DNA of 64,000 bases from Promethearchaeota archaeon. GTDB taxonomy: Archaea; Asgardarchaeota; Lokiarchaeia; Sigyniarchaeales; SOKP01. A program made the position numbers and the translations under genes. Under the pieces are notes generated by a model. The model was not told the origin of the DNA. It searched no databases and saw only the letters and a list, made by a program, of their open reading frames with translations. Each line of letters opens with the position of its first letter. The stretch's first letter is position 1. The DNA is taken from NCBI GenBank assembly GCA_016840165.1, contig JAEOSU010000072.1, positions 1 through 64,000 of the forward strand, in the 5' to 3' direction. Of this stretch, positions 56,417 to 64,000 are shown one piece after another.

Positions 56417-57979
56417 TCACTTCTGATTTTCCAATGCTTTTTTACGATTCATGCAAGGCACACATCGCCCACAAGGAATTTCATAATCCCCATAACAACT
56501 CCATGTCTGGTCAATTGGAACTTCAAGTTCCTGAGCAATTTTTATAACTTCTGCTTTAGATTTTGTCGAAAATGGAAAGAGAAATTCAATTTTTGATTGA
56601 TCTTTTGAATGCTTTGAAATATCAATTAACTTTTCTAATCCCTCAAAAAAAAGAGAACTTGTATCATTAAATTTTTCAATGTCATCCTTTAAATGTCCTC
56701 CAATTACAAATTGACATCCATAAATGGCAGCATGATATGCAGCAATAGAATAAAAAACAAGATTTCTTAAAGGTATATAGCCTTGTGGAGCATGAGTAGC
56801 AGAAGGAACGGGGTAACCATCCATTCGTAAATCTACGGCATCTTGAATATAGGTTGCCGAGACTTCTATTAAAGGAATATCTAAAAGTTTTGCCATAGTT
56901 TTTGTTGCAAGAATCTCTTTTTTTGGCCTCCACTTATAGTTTATTGTTAAACCAATTACTTTATAATCATTCTTTATTGCCCAATAGAGTGTCGTAGTAG
57001 AATCAATACCTCCCGAAAGTAGAACAATCGCTTTTTTACTAGATTTTTTATTATTATGGGCCAATATATCTTTAACTGCGGCTTCAATTGCCATATTTAG
57101 TGGTGATAAAGTATAATGCAGAAGTTCAGCAGTCTTTTCTCCATTTTCTATAATATCACATCGCATCACATCAATCATATCCTTGCATATTTCGAACCGT
57201 TCAGGAGCTTGTTCATATGGCACATATTCTATCGCAGGTTCAGGTATATTGAGTCCTAAATTTTTGATAGTTTTGAGCACAAATCTAACCAATTCATTCA
57301 TTGTAACTTTTTCAGGGCCTACTAAATTATAGATTTTATTCGTTTCTCCAACACCTCCAGCTGCTTGTAGGAAAGCGGTTATAGCATCCTCAACAAATAT
57401 TGGTTGCATAGGAATATCACCTCTACCAGCGATTAATACTTTTCCATCAATTATTTGTTCAATTGTCTCTGGGATGAGCTCATCTCCAGGTCCTAAAATA
57501 TATGAAGGACGAAATATTCTGTAGTCTAAATTTGAGCCAATAAGTAGTTTTTCTGCTTCTCGTTTTGACCAGAAGTAGTCATTTTTTGCCCAATCTCTCT
57601 CGCCGTATTTATCAACTCCTAAACCCGATGGATATATAATTCTTTTAACTTCTGCTTCTTTTGCGGCGTTGATTATTTGTTTTAATCCCTCAATATTCAC
57701 CTTTTGAAATGCTTCCTTACTTCCACAAACAATATTCGCAAAATGAATAACTGCAATACAACCATTAAAAGCCTCTTGGTATTTTTTATTATCAAACTGT
57801 GGTATGAGATATGGTTTTGCCCCTAATTCTTTAACTTCATTAACAACCTCTTTTCTACGGATAATTGCATGTACGCTCCATCCCTTTATCATAGCTAATT
57901 TTATTGTATTTTTTCCTAAGTATCCATTGGCTCCTGTAATGGTCACTCTTTTTGAATTCGACATAGAATCACCTAACAA
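56417..57979 (-). CDS. queC: Fusion: NAD-dependent epimerase-like + QueC
   Basis: A 520-residue fusion. Residues 6-300 are an SDR-type epimerase/dehydratase: TGANGYLG dinucleotide motif and a conserved YxxxK in YFWSKREAEK. After a short basic linker, residues about 312-520 are QueC, which converts 7-carboxy-7-deazaguanine to preQ0: PP-loop SGGIDSTT and zinc site CYGDYEIPCGRCVPC. Both active sites look complete. The frame is continuous with no start signal at the junction, so the fusion appears real. QueD is divergent, 159 bases away. The role of the epimerase half in deazaguanine chemistry is unknown. preQ0 feeds archaeosine or queuosine synthesis. Confidence 0.92.
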   Translation of the reverse strand: MLGDSMSNSKRVTITGANGYLGKNTIKLAMIKGWSVHAIIRRKEVVNEVKELGAKPYLIPQFDNKKYQEAFNGCIAVIHFANIVCGSKEAFQKVNIEGLKQIINAAKEAEVKRIIYPSGLGVDKYGERDWAKNDYFWSKREAEKLLIGSNLDYRIFRPSYILGPGDELIPETIEQIIDGKVLIAGRGDIPMQPIFVEDAITAFLQAAGGVGETNKIYNLVGPEKVTMNELVRFVLKTIKNLGLNIPEPAIEYVPYEQAPERFEICKDMIDVMRCDIIENGEKTAELLHYTLSPLNMAIEAAVKDILAHNNKKSSKKAIVLLSGGIDSTTTLYWAIKNDYKVIGLTINYKWRPKKEILATKTMAKLLDIPLIEVSATYIQDAVDLRMDGYPVPSATHAPQGYIPLRNLVFYSIAAYHAAIYGCQFVIGGHLKDDIEKFNDTSSLFFEGLEKLIDISKHSKDQSKIEFLFPFSTKSKAEVIKIAQELEVPIDQTWSCYGDYEIPCGRCVPCMNRKKALENQK

Positions 57980-58138
57980 AAAAGATCATTAAAAATGATT
58001 TAAATTTAATTTCAATAAACTAAAAATTCTGATTGAAATTAATGAAATTTAAGGCAAAAATATAAAAATTATTAAAAGAAATTCAAAACAGATTACATAT
58101 TTTGATTGATTGATTTATTACCAAGAGAATGAATATGG

Positions 58139-58600
58139 ATGGGTTTTAAAGTCATCGTTAATAATGCTGACACCAAATTTAGCGCATGTCACTTTTTAAA
58201 AGAGCCATTGAAGTGTTCACGAATTCATGGTCATAATTACTATGTTTCAGTAGAAGTAGAATCGGATATTGATGAGAATCATTTTGTGGTCGATTTCATT
58301 GAATTAAAGCAAATTGTTAAATCAGTGGTGGAACCATTAGATCACTATGTTTTGGTGCCAGAGTTATCTCATAATCTAAAAATAACCAAAATGGATGAAA
58401 GTATTGAAGTTATTACTAGTGATAATAAAAAGTATATCTTTCCAAAATGTGACGTTAAATTTTTACCCTTGGAAGCTACAACCAGCGAAATGCTTGCTAA
58501 ATATATTCATTCCCAAATGAAAAAAGTATTTCCAGATAAAATTATTACCGTAAAGGTCGAAGAAAGTAAAAGTACAATCGCTGTATTTAGTGATAGTTAA
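58139..58600 (+). CDS. queD: 6-carboxytetrahydropterin synthase QueD
   Basis: It makes 6-carboxytetrahydropterin, an early step to preQ0. The 153 residues show the zinc histidines in FSACHFL and HGHNY, the catalytic cysteine in CSRIHGH, and a terminal VKVEESKSTIAV. A divergent partner of the epimerase-QueC gene. QueE, the radical-SAM enzyme between the two, is not seen in the window. Confidence 0.92.
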   Translation: MGFKVIVNNADTKFSACHFLKEPLKCSRIHGHNYYVSVEVESDIDENHFVVDFIELKQIVKSVVEPLDHYVLVPELSHNLKITKMDESIEVITSDNKKYIFPKCDVKFLPLEATTSEMLAKYIHSQMKKVFPDKIITVKVEESKSTIAVFSDS

Positions 58601-58614
58601 ACATCGTATGAATC

Positions 58615-59730
58615 TTATTTTTCAATAATTCGTTCTTTTATTATGGTCCCAAAATGTGTGGCTCCAGGACCAATGTGGACTAAAAATTCATCCCCTTTAT
58701 TCACGTTGACTACGGATTTTGCTTTTCCGTAAGTATCCACTAAACTTATTGTTTCAGCGTTTTGACAAATACAACTAATTTCAATTTTTTCCGAAGATTT
58801 GCCTGCTTCTAACAAAAATCTCAACATAGGGCGGGTTTCTATCTTAACTCTTCCAACTGTGACGACTCTCGCATTACCCATATAGTCTATGGCAAAAACC
58901 TTATCTCCCCCCTTAATTTCGCTTAAGTATCTTGTTTTATAGATTCGTTCTGAATCTTCACCTGGAACAAGGATATAAGCAGATACATCACCTGCATTAA
59001 CTCGAAATGGTCGTGAAGATATAAATTGAGTCTCAAATACTTCCGCATGGATTAATACAAATCCCATAGCTGTACTCCCTACTAACATACCCTCACCAAT
59101 ATTAAGGAGTGAGGTAGTGTCAACGCATACTCTTTCACTCTCTGAGATCGATTGTATATCTATCACCTTAGCTGCTTCTAATTCTATCATATAATCTGAT
59201 CTTATTATTTTTTTCATTTCTATTAGATCATCAGCACTCTTAGGTTCAAATAATATACCATCTACTCCCGATTCTAATGTTTTAAACATTAGCTCGGCTT
59301 CACTAATATTTTTTACATGGGCGATTAACTGGGTCTCACTATTAGCAGTTTCTGCTATAAGGTTTTCAAAAGGAATTACTTTCCAGTTTTTTGCCCTTAT
59401 GATTATAATATCAATGGTATTTGAGTTGCAAAGTTCTATTGCAGCTTCTAGATCTCCTTTATTATTTACATTCATAGATAAGCCAAGCTTTGGAATATGA
59501 GATCTTCCTTCTTCTATGATATTGTCTAAGTCTTCACGATTTTCACAAATATATACTTCCGTTTTCAGTTCAGGATCAAAAGCATATTTAGTTACCTGTT
59601 TTATAGTATTAAATTGGGAAAATGTTTTCTTTGAAACTAGAATGTCAAAAAAATTCATATTGAAAGCTTCTTGAGCTAATTCCTTCATATTATTTGATAT
59701 AACTCTAAAATCTAAGATTACTTTCTTCAT
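58615..59730 (-). CDS. aroB': 3-dehydroquinate synthase II
   Basis: The archaeal second type of DHQ synthase, which makes dehydroquinate from an aminated sugar (ADTH) instead of DAHP. The 371 residues contain the family motifs ELEAAKVI, GEGMLVGSTAMGFVLIHAE, FRVNAGDVSAYILVPG and a C-terminal beta domain. It replaces bacterial AroB. The partner ADH synthase is not adjacent. It is divergent from ESCRT-III. Confidence 0.94.
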   Translation of the reverse strand: MKKVILDFRVISNNMKELAQEAFNMNFFDILVSKKTFSQFNTIKQVTKYAFDPELKTEVYICENREDLDNIIEEGRSHIPKLGLSMNVNNKGDLEAAIELCNSNTIDIIIIRAKNWKVIPFENLIAETANSETQLIAHVKNISEAELMFKTLESGVDGILFEPKSADDLIEMKKIIRSDYMIELEAAKVIDIQSISESERVCVDTTSLLNIGEGMLVGSTAMGFVLIHAEVFETQFISSRPFRVNAGDVSAYILVPGEDSERIYKTRYLSEIKGGDKVFAIDYMGNARVVTVGRVKIETRPMLRFLLEAGKSSEKIEISCICQNAETISLVDTYGKAKSVVNVNKGDEFLVHIGPGATHFGTIIKERIIEK

Positions 59731-59878
59731 TTTCTTCTATTGTTCAATATTCTCAATAATTGGACTATGAAAGTTTTTTTGCTAAAAACAATTTATGTTT
59801 ATTATATTCTAATAAATATTTAAGGTAAAAAAATCATATTAATTATAAAAGAAATGCATTATAATTATCTTCCAAATG

Positions 59879-59886
59879 GAGATGAA
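59879..59886 (+). promoter_or_regulatory. Shine-Dalgarno site of ESCRT-III gene
   Basis: GGAGATGA lies six bases before the ATG at 59893, a clear ribosome site that fixes the start. Confidence 0.55.
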
Positions 59887-59892
59887 GCATAA

Positions 59893-60540
59893 ATGGGTTT
59901 AAAGAAGAAGTTGTTTCCCAGGAAAGGCAAGGAAAAAGATGAGCTTATCATTAAAGCTAAAAGCCATATTAGAAAAATTTCACTTGCCAATAAAACATAT
60001 AGCAAACGCTCGGAAATTGCCCGTAAAAACGCAAAAATCGCTCTTAAAAGAGGAGAAAAAGAACGCGCAAAAAATTATTTAATCCAATATAAACAATATC
60101 AACAGAAAGTGGATCGTGCCAATAATATTCGGGCAAAAATCGAACGACAAATAGAGGCCATTGAAGAAGGACAAATGATCTCTACAACCGGAGATTTAAT
60201 GGGTGGCATTCGAGATGAATTAGAATCTATTGCCATAAAAGCCGCACCCACTAAGATTGCTGAGATTGCTGAGGATTCTGAGGCATACGTTGCTGAAATA
60301 GAGGAGTCTGCTGACATTTTAGCTGGTGATCCTGAAATTGATCTTGCTATTGATGTTTCTGATGAACTCAATAAATTAGAAACGGAAATGCTATTAGAAC
60401 AAGGAGGCCAAATGCCAGATGTACCATTGGATGATCTTCAATATATCAGTGAATTAGATATAGAAGAAGAACCTGAGGTTAAAACAAAAGCTAAATTAGA
60501 AGACGAGATTGAGAAATTAAGAAAAGAACTAGAGAGCTAA
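59893..60540 (+). CDS. ESCRT-III (Snf7/CHMP family) protein
   Basis: The 215 residues match the Snf7 fold: a basic first helix (MGLKKKLF, IRKISLANKTYSKR), helix 2 with KGEKERAKNYLIQYKQYQ, then helices to residue 167 with GDLMGGIRDELESI and DELNKLETEM, and an acidic C-terminal tail. Polymers of ESCRT-III remodel membranes in cell division and budding. The tail has MPDVPLDDL (174-182), resembling the LPxVP core of MIM2 motifs that bind Vps4 MIT domains, and ends with a helix. It is closer in look to the Vps20/32/60 group. It stands away from any Vps4 or ESCRT-I/II gene here. Confidence 0.9.
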   Translation: MGLKKKLFPRKGKEKDELIIKAKSHIRKISLANKTYSKRSEIARKNAKIALKRGEKERAKNYLIQYKQYQQKVDRANNIRAKIERQIEAIEEGQMISTTGDLMGGIRDELESIAIKAAPTKIAEIAEDSEAYVAEIEESADILAGDPEIDLAIDVSDELNKLETEMLLEQGGQMPDVPLDDLQYISELDIEEEPEVKTKAKLEDEIEKLRKELES

Positions 60541-60576
60541 TATTTGGAGATTTTTATTCTTTTGAATTCATATTTT

Positions 60577-62703
60577 TTATGAAAAATATCGTCTCCTATC
60601 CAATTCTCGATGAGACGATCTTATTGATTGAGTTTCTCTGATTTCTTTCTCTAAATTTTCAATTTTCTTATCTATAAGGTATAAATCCTTTTGTAAGTTT
60701 TTATAGGTTCGAAAGTAGTCAATTTCAGAGATAATTCCATCATTAAATTTCGTGTCCAGTGTATTTAGAGTTTGATCTATGCTATATCTTTCCTTTTCCA
60801 ATTCTAGCATTCTTTTCTTTTTCAATTTATCATTTTTGACACGATTTCTTCTTGTAGAGTTAGATAATGAGTAGTCAGAGTTAAAAAGATCAGAAAGATG
60901 ATTTTTTATGTATCCCTGATAACCTGGTTGGTTCTCATTTGTAATATTAGGATTTCTATCATAATGGGATTCATATAGAAGTTCATCAAGAGGATCCATA
61001 TTTATTTGACGATGATCCGGAGGTGAACCATTACCATATTTCTGCATTTGTTCTAATTTACGCATTAAAATATTTTTTTCCTCTACATCTGAAATTAGAT
61101 CATTGAACGGATTTGTGCCTCTTTGGGGCTGATAATTTTGAATTCTATGGGGATTATTAAAGTTCTGAAGAAAAAATTGATTTTCATTGTAATTAGGGGG
61201 TAGTAAAGTTCTAAGATCATCACTATAATATCTCAAATCTTGTGGAGTATGTATATATTGAGGGATTCCATTAGTTCTTACATAACTATTTTGATAAAGT
61301 GGTGGAAGAATGAAACTATTCTGGTTCGTGGGATAAGTTTGATATCTCTGATTTGGATTAAAAGGATTATTTATTATTTGAGAATAAGTGGAATTAGGAT
61401 AAGATTGCTGAATGGGGGCACTCATTCCTGCTGGAGGTATGTTCTGGAGATTAGAGTTATTAATACCATATCCCTGAGTACTTTCAATGGGTTGTTTCAA
61501 ATTACTATATTGACATCGTATACTAAAGAAGGAATTAATGGCTTCTTCAACAAAATTAATGACCTCGGAAGTATCAATTTCTATTTCATATAGTTTATTT
61601 GCCATATCCTCATCAAAAATGACCGTTTCGTCAAAATTTCTAGCAATTATAATATAATCTAGTACCTTATTGAGACTATTAGCAGGGAGTGTGAATTCAT
61701 ATCTTCCATAGGGGAATTCGATATATAATCTTTTAAACAGTTTGCCTTTTATGTTGAGTCTTGTGAGATCTTCCACTGGTGCTTTAAAGATATTCTTGCG
61801 TTTTTTCCTAAATTTACCATATAAGTGAATAAAGGAGAGGTCAAAATTTGTTACGAATAATATCCCTCTATTTTTTTTGTATTTATCTTGTGAATTTAAA
61901 CCGTTGGCTAATTTTGCATGGATGGCATACACAGGTTTTTCTTCTTCCGCTAAATTAAGATACTTTTTGTACATTTCAAAGTAATTTCTCACTTTCTCAA
62001 TGAAATGAAGATTGTTTTGTAAAGGAATCAATCCTTTGTTGATAGTTTCACTATTAGATTCTATAAATTCGGTGATAGAAACATAACTTCGATTTAGATT
62101 TTCAAAAATACCCTCTATTATTATTACATTTGAATTAGGTTGGTTATAAATATCGAAGAAATATTCTTTATTTAAAGAGAGATGATGAAATAAGACGTTG
62201 AGTTTCTCTAATAGGTTATCCTTTGCATAAATAAATAACTTTATGAGGGAATAAAGTTCAGATTCCATGCTCGGGTAATGATGACATCGAATAGGAGGAG
62301 CTCTCGCGTTTTCAATTTTTTGGCGAAAGACAATTAAAGAATTTGCTGCTTCTTTGAAAGGTTCGATGATTAACCGAGCATTTTTTATAAGTTTTAAAAA
62401 ATTCTTTTCTAATTCTTCTTTTTTTTCATAGATATTAATAATTTGATGAGAATGACACCTTGGACAGGATTTTAAGATTTGGTTCAGCCGTGAAACATTC
62501 TCACTTCCACATTCTTCACATATGAGTTTTTTCCCTTTGGAAGTATCAATTTTTTGAGAATTACATTCTTGGCATGTTAAGGTCTCAATTTTTTCTTCAT
62601 TTAAACAGTCAGAACAACAACTGGTACCACAGTCTTCACAATAATAAGCTAGTTTAATTGTCCTTTGACAAAAATGACATATCTGCATTTGGTGATCTGA
62701 CAT
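60577..62703 (-). CDS. Zinc-finger, PH/GRAM-like, coiled-coil protein beside ESCRT-III
   Basis: A large protein of unknown family (708 or 714 residues; ATG at 62703 or 62721). Cysteine pairs at the N-terminus (about 15-53 in B-box/FYVE-like spacing, and a ribbon at 68-89) are followed by helices, then a beta-rich segment (about 262-362: GILFVTNFDLSFIHL, LTRLNIKGKLFKRLYIEF, YEFTLP) like a PH/GRAM domain. A disordered linker rich in Asn, Pro, Gln and Tyr runs about 405-590. The last 90 residues are a coiled-coil hairpin with DGIISEIDYFRTYKNL. It converges on the ESCRT-III gene, 36 bases away. It may bind membrane or ubiquitin-like machinery; no function is proved. Confidence 0.7.
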   Translation of the reverse strand: MSDHQMQICHFCQRTIKLAYYCEDCGTSCCSDCLNEEKIETLTCQECNSQKIDTSKGKKLICEECGSENVSRLNQILKSCPRCHSHQIINIYEKKEELEKNFLKLIKNARLIIEPFKEAANSLIVFRQKIENARAPPIRCHHYPSMESELYSLIKLFIYAKDNLLEKLNVLFHHLSLNKEYFFDIYNQPNSNVIIIEGIFENLNRSYVSITEFIESNSETINKGLIPLQNNLHFIEKVRNYFEMYKKYLNLAEEEKPVYAIHAKLANGLNSQDKYKKNRGILFVTNFDLSFIHLYGKFRKKRKNIFKAPVEDLTRLNIKGKLFKRLYIEFPYGRYEFTLPANSLNKVLDYIIIARNFDETVIFDEDMANKLYEIEIDTSEVINFVEEAINSFFSIRCQYSNLKQPIESTQGYGINNSNLQNIPPAGMSAPIQQSYPNSTYSQIINNPFNPNQRYQTYPTNQNSFILPPLYQNSYVRTNGIPQYIHTPQDLRYYSDDLRTLLPPNYNENQFFLQNFNNPHRIQNYQPQRGTNPFNDLISDVEEKNILMRKLEQMQKYGNGSPPDHRQINMDPLDELLYESHYDRNPNITNENQPGYQGYIKNHLSDLFNSDYSLSNSTRRNRVKNDKLKKKRMLELEKERYSIDQTLNTLDTKFNDGIISEIDYFRTYKNLQKDLYLIDKKIENLEKEIRETQSIRSSHRELDRRRYFS

Positions 62704-62919
62704 TTTAAATTGAAAAAACAACCTAATATAAATAATTTAACTCGCTTTATCATAGATTTAGAAGGGTTTTCAAAATATCAATAGGTATATTATTTGAGTA
62801 ATATCTCTGAAATGCTTAAAAAAAGGCAATAAGGGGAGAGTGTGATTAATATAAAAGATTAAAGAGCATAAAGAGATTTAATAGAAGAAATAGATTAATG
62901 TAAAGAGATTTAAGACCAA

Positions 62920-63213
62920 TTAATTAATGATTCTTACTTTTGTACCAAGTGCTTGCCCTGGGACTCCGGCTTTTTTAAAATGAGCTCGTACTGCGCCATT
63001 ATTTCCGTGAGACCGAGTAATAGTTCCCTTTAATTGCTTTCCTGTAGAACTCGTCCAAACTACTGTTCTTCCAATCAACTTATTCGCATCTTTTGCAGTT
63101 TTAATACTAGGAAAAACTAAAATACAATGTTTTGGATGAACTGTGTGGCGTCCACGTTTGTAATTTGAAATAACACCTTCCATACCTAGAATTTCAAGTT
63201 TATTGCTCGACAT
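62920..63213 (-). CDS. rpl35ae: Ribosomal protein eL33
   Basis: It is the large-subunit protein L35Ae, shared with eukaryotes. The core EGVISNYKRGRHTVHPKHC, LIGRTVVWTSSTGKQLKGTI and GALGTKVRI-type end fit the family. The frame can begin at 63222 (MIYM) but the ATG at 63213 (MSSNKLEI) is the more usual start. It stands alone. Confidence 0.9.
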   Translation of the reverse strand: MSSNKLEILGMEGVISNYKRGRHTVHPKHCILVFPSIKTAKDANKLIGRTVVWTSSTGKQLKGTITRSHGNNGAVRAHFKKAGVPGQALGTKVRIIN

Positions 63214-63344
63214 GTATATCATCGCTAAATTTAATAATATATGAAAATATATTCCAAAAAATAAAAATTTTCCTAATAAATCAACAATTACCCCTAATTC
63301 CTAAAAAGAAAGATTTTTGAACTCATACGTAATTTAATAAACGT

Positions 63345-64000
63345 ATGCAAGTTGCATTTAGTAAAATTTCCATTACACCGAAAGAGTATACCGGAAAGGC
63401 TTTAGCAGGTTATACGCGAAAGGAACCATGCTCAGGAAAATTAGATGACCTTTATGCTTATAGTACTTTAATTCAGTGTTCTCATTCTAATTCAGAAAAA
63501 CGTTTCTTAGTATTAATTGCAGTTGATCTTTTAAAAATTCCAATATCTATATCCAATTATATTAAGGAAAAAATTATTGAAATGCACGCTTTTTTAAAAA
63601 AAGAACAGATTTTGATACATGCCACCCATACTCATGCAGGATTTGATTTAACAGGAGAATTTTTTTGGCCAGGTGGTTTTTTAAGTGTGTTAAGGGGAAT
63701 TATGTTTGGTGCTAATCGAAATGATAAGTATATCGTATGGTTTAGCAATAAAATTGCTATGATGGTTAATGAATTATTTAAACACTTAATTCCATGTAAA
63801 GTCTCATGGACTAAGAAGCTATTTAATCCAAACATGGTTTTTAATAGAAGGCATCCTTCTGAGCAAGTGAATCCTTATTTAAGCGTTATCGCTTTTAAGA
63901 GCTTAGAATCAGATTCTCTTATTGGTATTATTATAAATTATTCCTGCCATCCAACTACTTTATCCTTTCAAAATAGCAAATTATCAGCAGATTTTATAGG
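63345..64000 (+). CDS. Neutral ceramidase-like protein, 3' truncated by window end
   Basis: The frame opens with ATG at 63345 and runs off the window, about 218 codons without a stop. It matches the N-terminal domain of neutral/alkaline non-lysosomal ceramidases: SKISITPKEYTGKALAGY at the start, HATHTHAGFD (the zinc HTH motif) and NYSCHPTTLS followed by LSADFIG. Neutral ceramidases are metalloamidases; archaeal and bacterial relatives may act on other amides or lipids. No signal peptide is seen. The catalytic serine should lie beyond the window. Confidence 0.75.
   Translation, partial: MQVAFSKISITPKEYTGKALAGYTRKEPCSGKLDDLYAYSTLIQCSHSNSEKRFLVLIAVDLLKIPISISNYIKEKIIEMHAFLKKEQILIHATHTHAGFDLTGEFFWPGGFLSVLRGIMFGANRNDKYIVWFSNKIAMMVNELFKHLIPCKVSWTKKLFNPNMVFNRRHPSEQVNPYLSVIAFKSLESDSLIGIIINYSCHPTTLSFQNSKLSADFI

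Noticed and set aside
62722..62919. Gap with repeated AAAGAGATTTA-like words upstream of the zinc-finger protein
   Set aside because: The repeats are short and imperfect; no conserved element or gene could be supported.
63632..63835. 67-codon minus-strand frame near the right edge
   Set aside because: It lies inside the plus-strand neutral-ceramidase-like gene and is its shadow.
1..64000. tRNA, rRNA, CRISPR, insertion sequence or prophage
   Set aside because: No convincing T-loop/acceptor pairing, spaced direct repeats, transposase or phage genes were found by eye; a tRNAscan and repeat search would be decisive.

Overview
The window is AT-rich, tightly packed archaeal chromosome that looks Asgard (Promethearchaeota), most likely Lokiarchaeia-like. 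Archaeal markers include the split RNA polymerase large subunit (Rpo1N/Rpo1C), Rpo4 and Rpo11, TFS, a core-only histone, aIF2-alpha, Nop10, Pus10, PriS/PriL, Gins51, PCNA, RFC small subunit, DHQ synthase II and eukaryote-type ribosomal proteins. Asgard markers are an ESCRT-III (Snf7) gene, three Arf/Rab-like small GTPases and a Roadblock/LC7 protein with a long acidic tail. No CRISPR array, insertion sequence, prophage or tRNA/rRNA gene was found by eye.

Layout. 0-13.6 kb: partial HNH/winged-helix gene, uvrB-uvrA (bacterial-type excision repair), a very long STT3/AglB oligosaccharyltransferase, truA, RFC small subunit, enolase and a METTL5-like rRNA methyltransferase whose reading frame has no standard start codon. 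13.6-19 kb: Csl4, a small unknown, Rpo11, an RNase III-like protein and DUF99, then an Arf-like GTPase and an unannotated 160-codon frame (both also without standard starts) around EF-1A. 19-27 kb: the archaeal replication/translation neighbourhood, with aIF2-alpha-Nop10, Gins51-PriS-PriL-PCNA, an OB-fold protein, TFS, eS27 and eL42. 27-30 kb: pyrB and an unusual wHTH + ATP-cone + NrdD-like protein that stops before the glycyl-radical domain. 30-36.3 kb: the rpo1N-rpo1C-eL30-nusA-uS12-uS7 operon.

36.5-45.4 kb is more accessory: membrane proteins, EamA transporter, two Rab-like GTPases, histone, two CPBP proteases, GH127 and NurA. 45.4-50 kb is the pus10-eL21-rpo4-DUF655-ksgA-mtq2 operon, followed by a cold-shock protein. 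50-58.6 kb has a GPH-type sugar symporter, the Roadblock protein, a nucleoside-kinase-like protein, a zinc-ribbon/degenerate CPBP protein, a GH57 hydrolase, and an epimerase-QueC fusion divergent from QueD. 58.6-64 kb has DHQ synthase II, the ESCRT-III gene, a large zinc-finger/PH-like/coiled-coil protein, eL33 and the start of a neutral-ceramidase-like gene cut by the window end.

The genes as a whole suggest a heterotrophic archaeon with polysaccharide-active enzymes and sugar uptake, N-glycosylation, 7-deazaguanine tRNA modification and a eukaryote-like membrane-remodelling/GTPase toolkit. The most unusual items are the NrdD-derived putative regulator, the 714-residue protein beside ESCRT-III, the epimerase-QueC fusion, and three coding frames that lack ATG, GTG or TTG starts.
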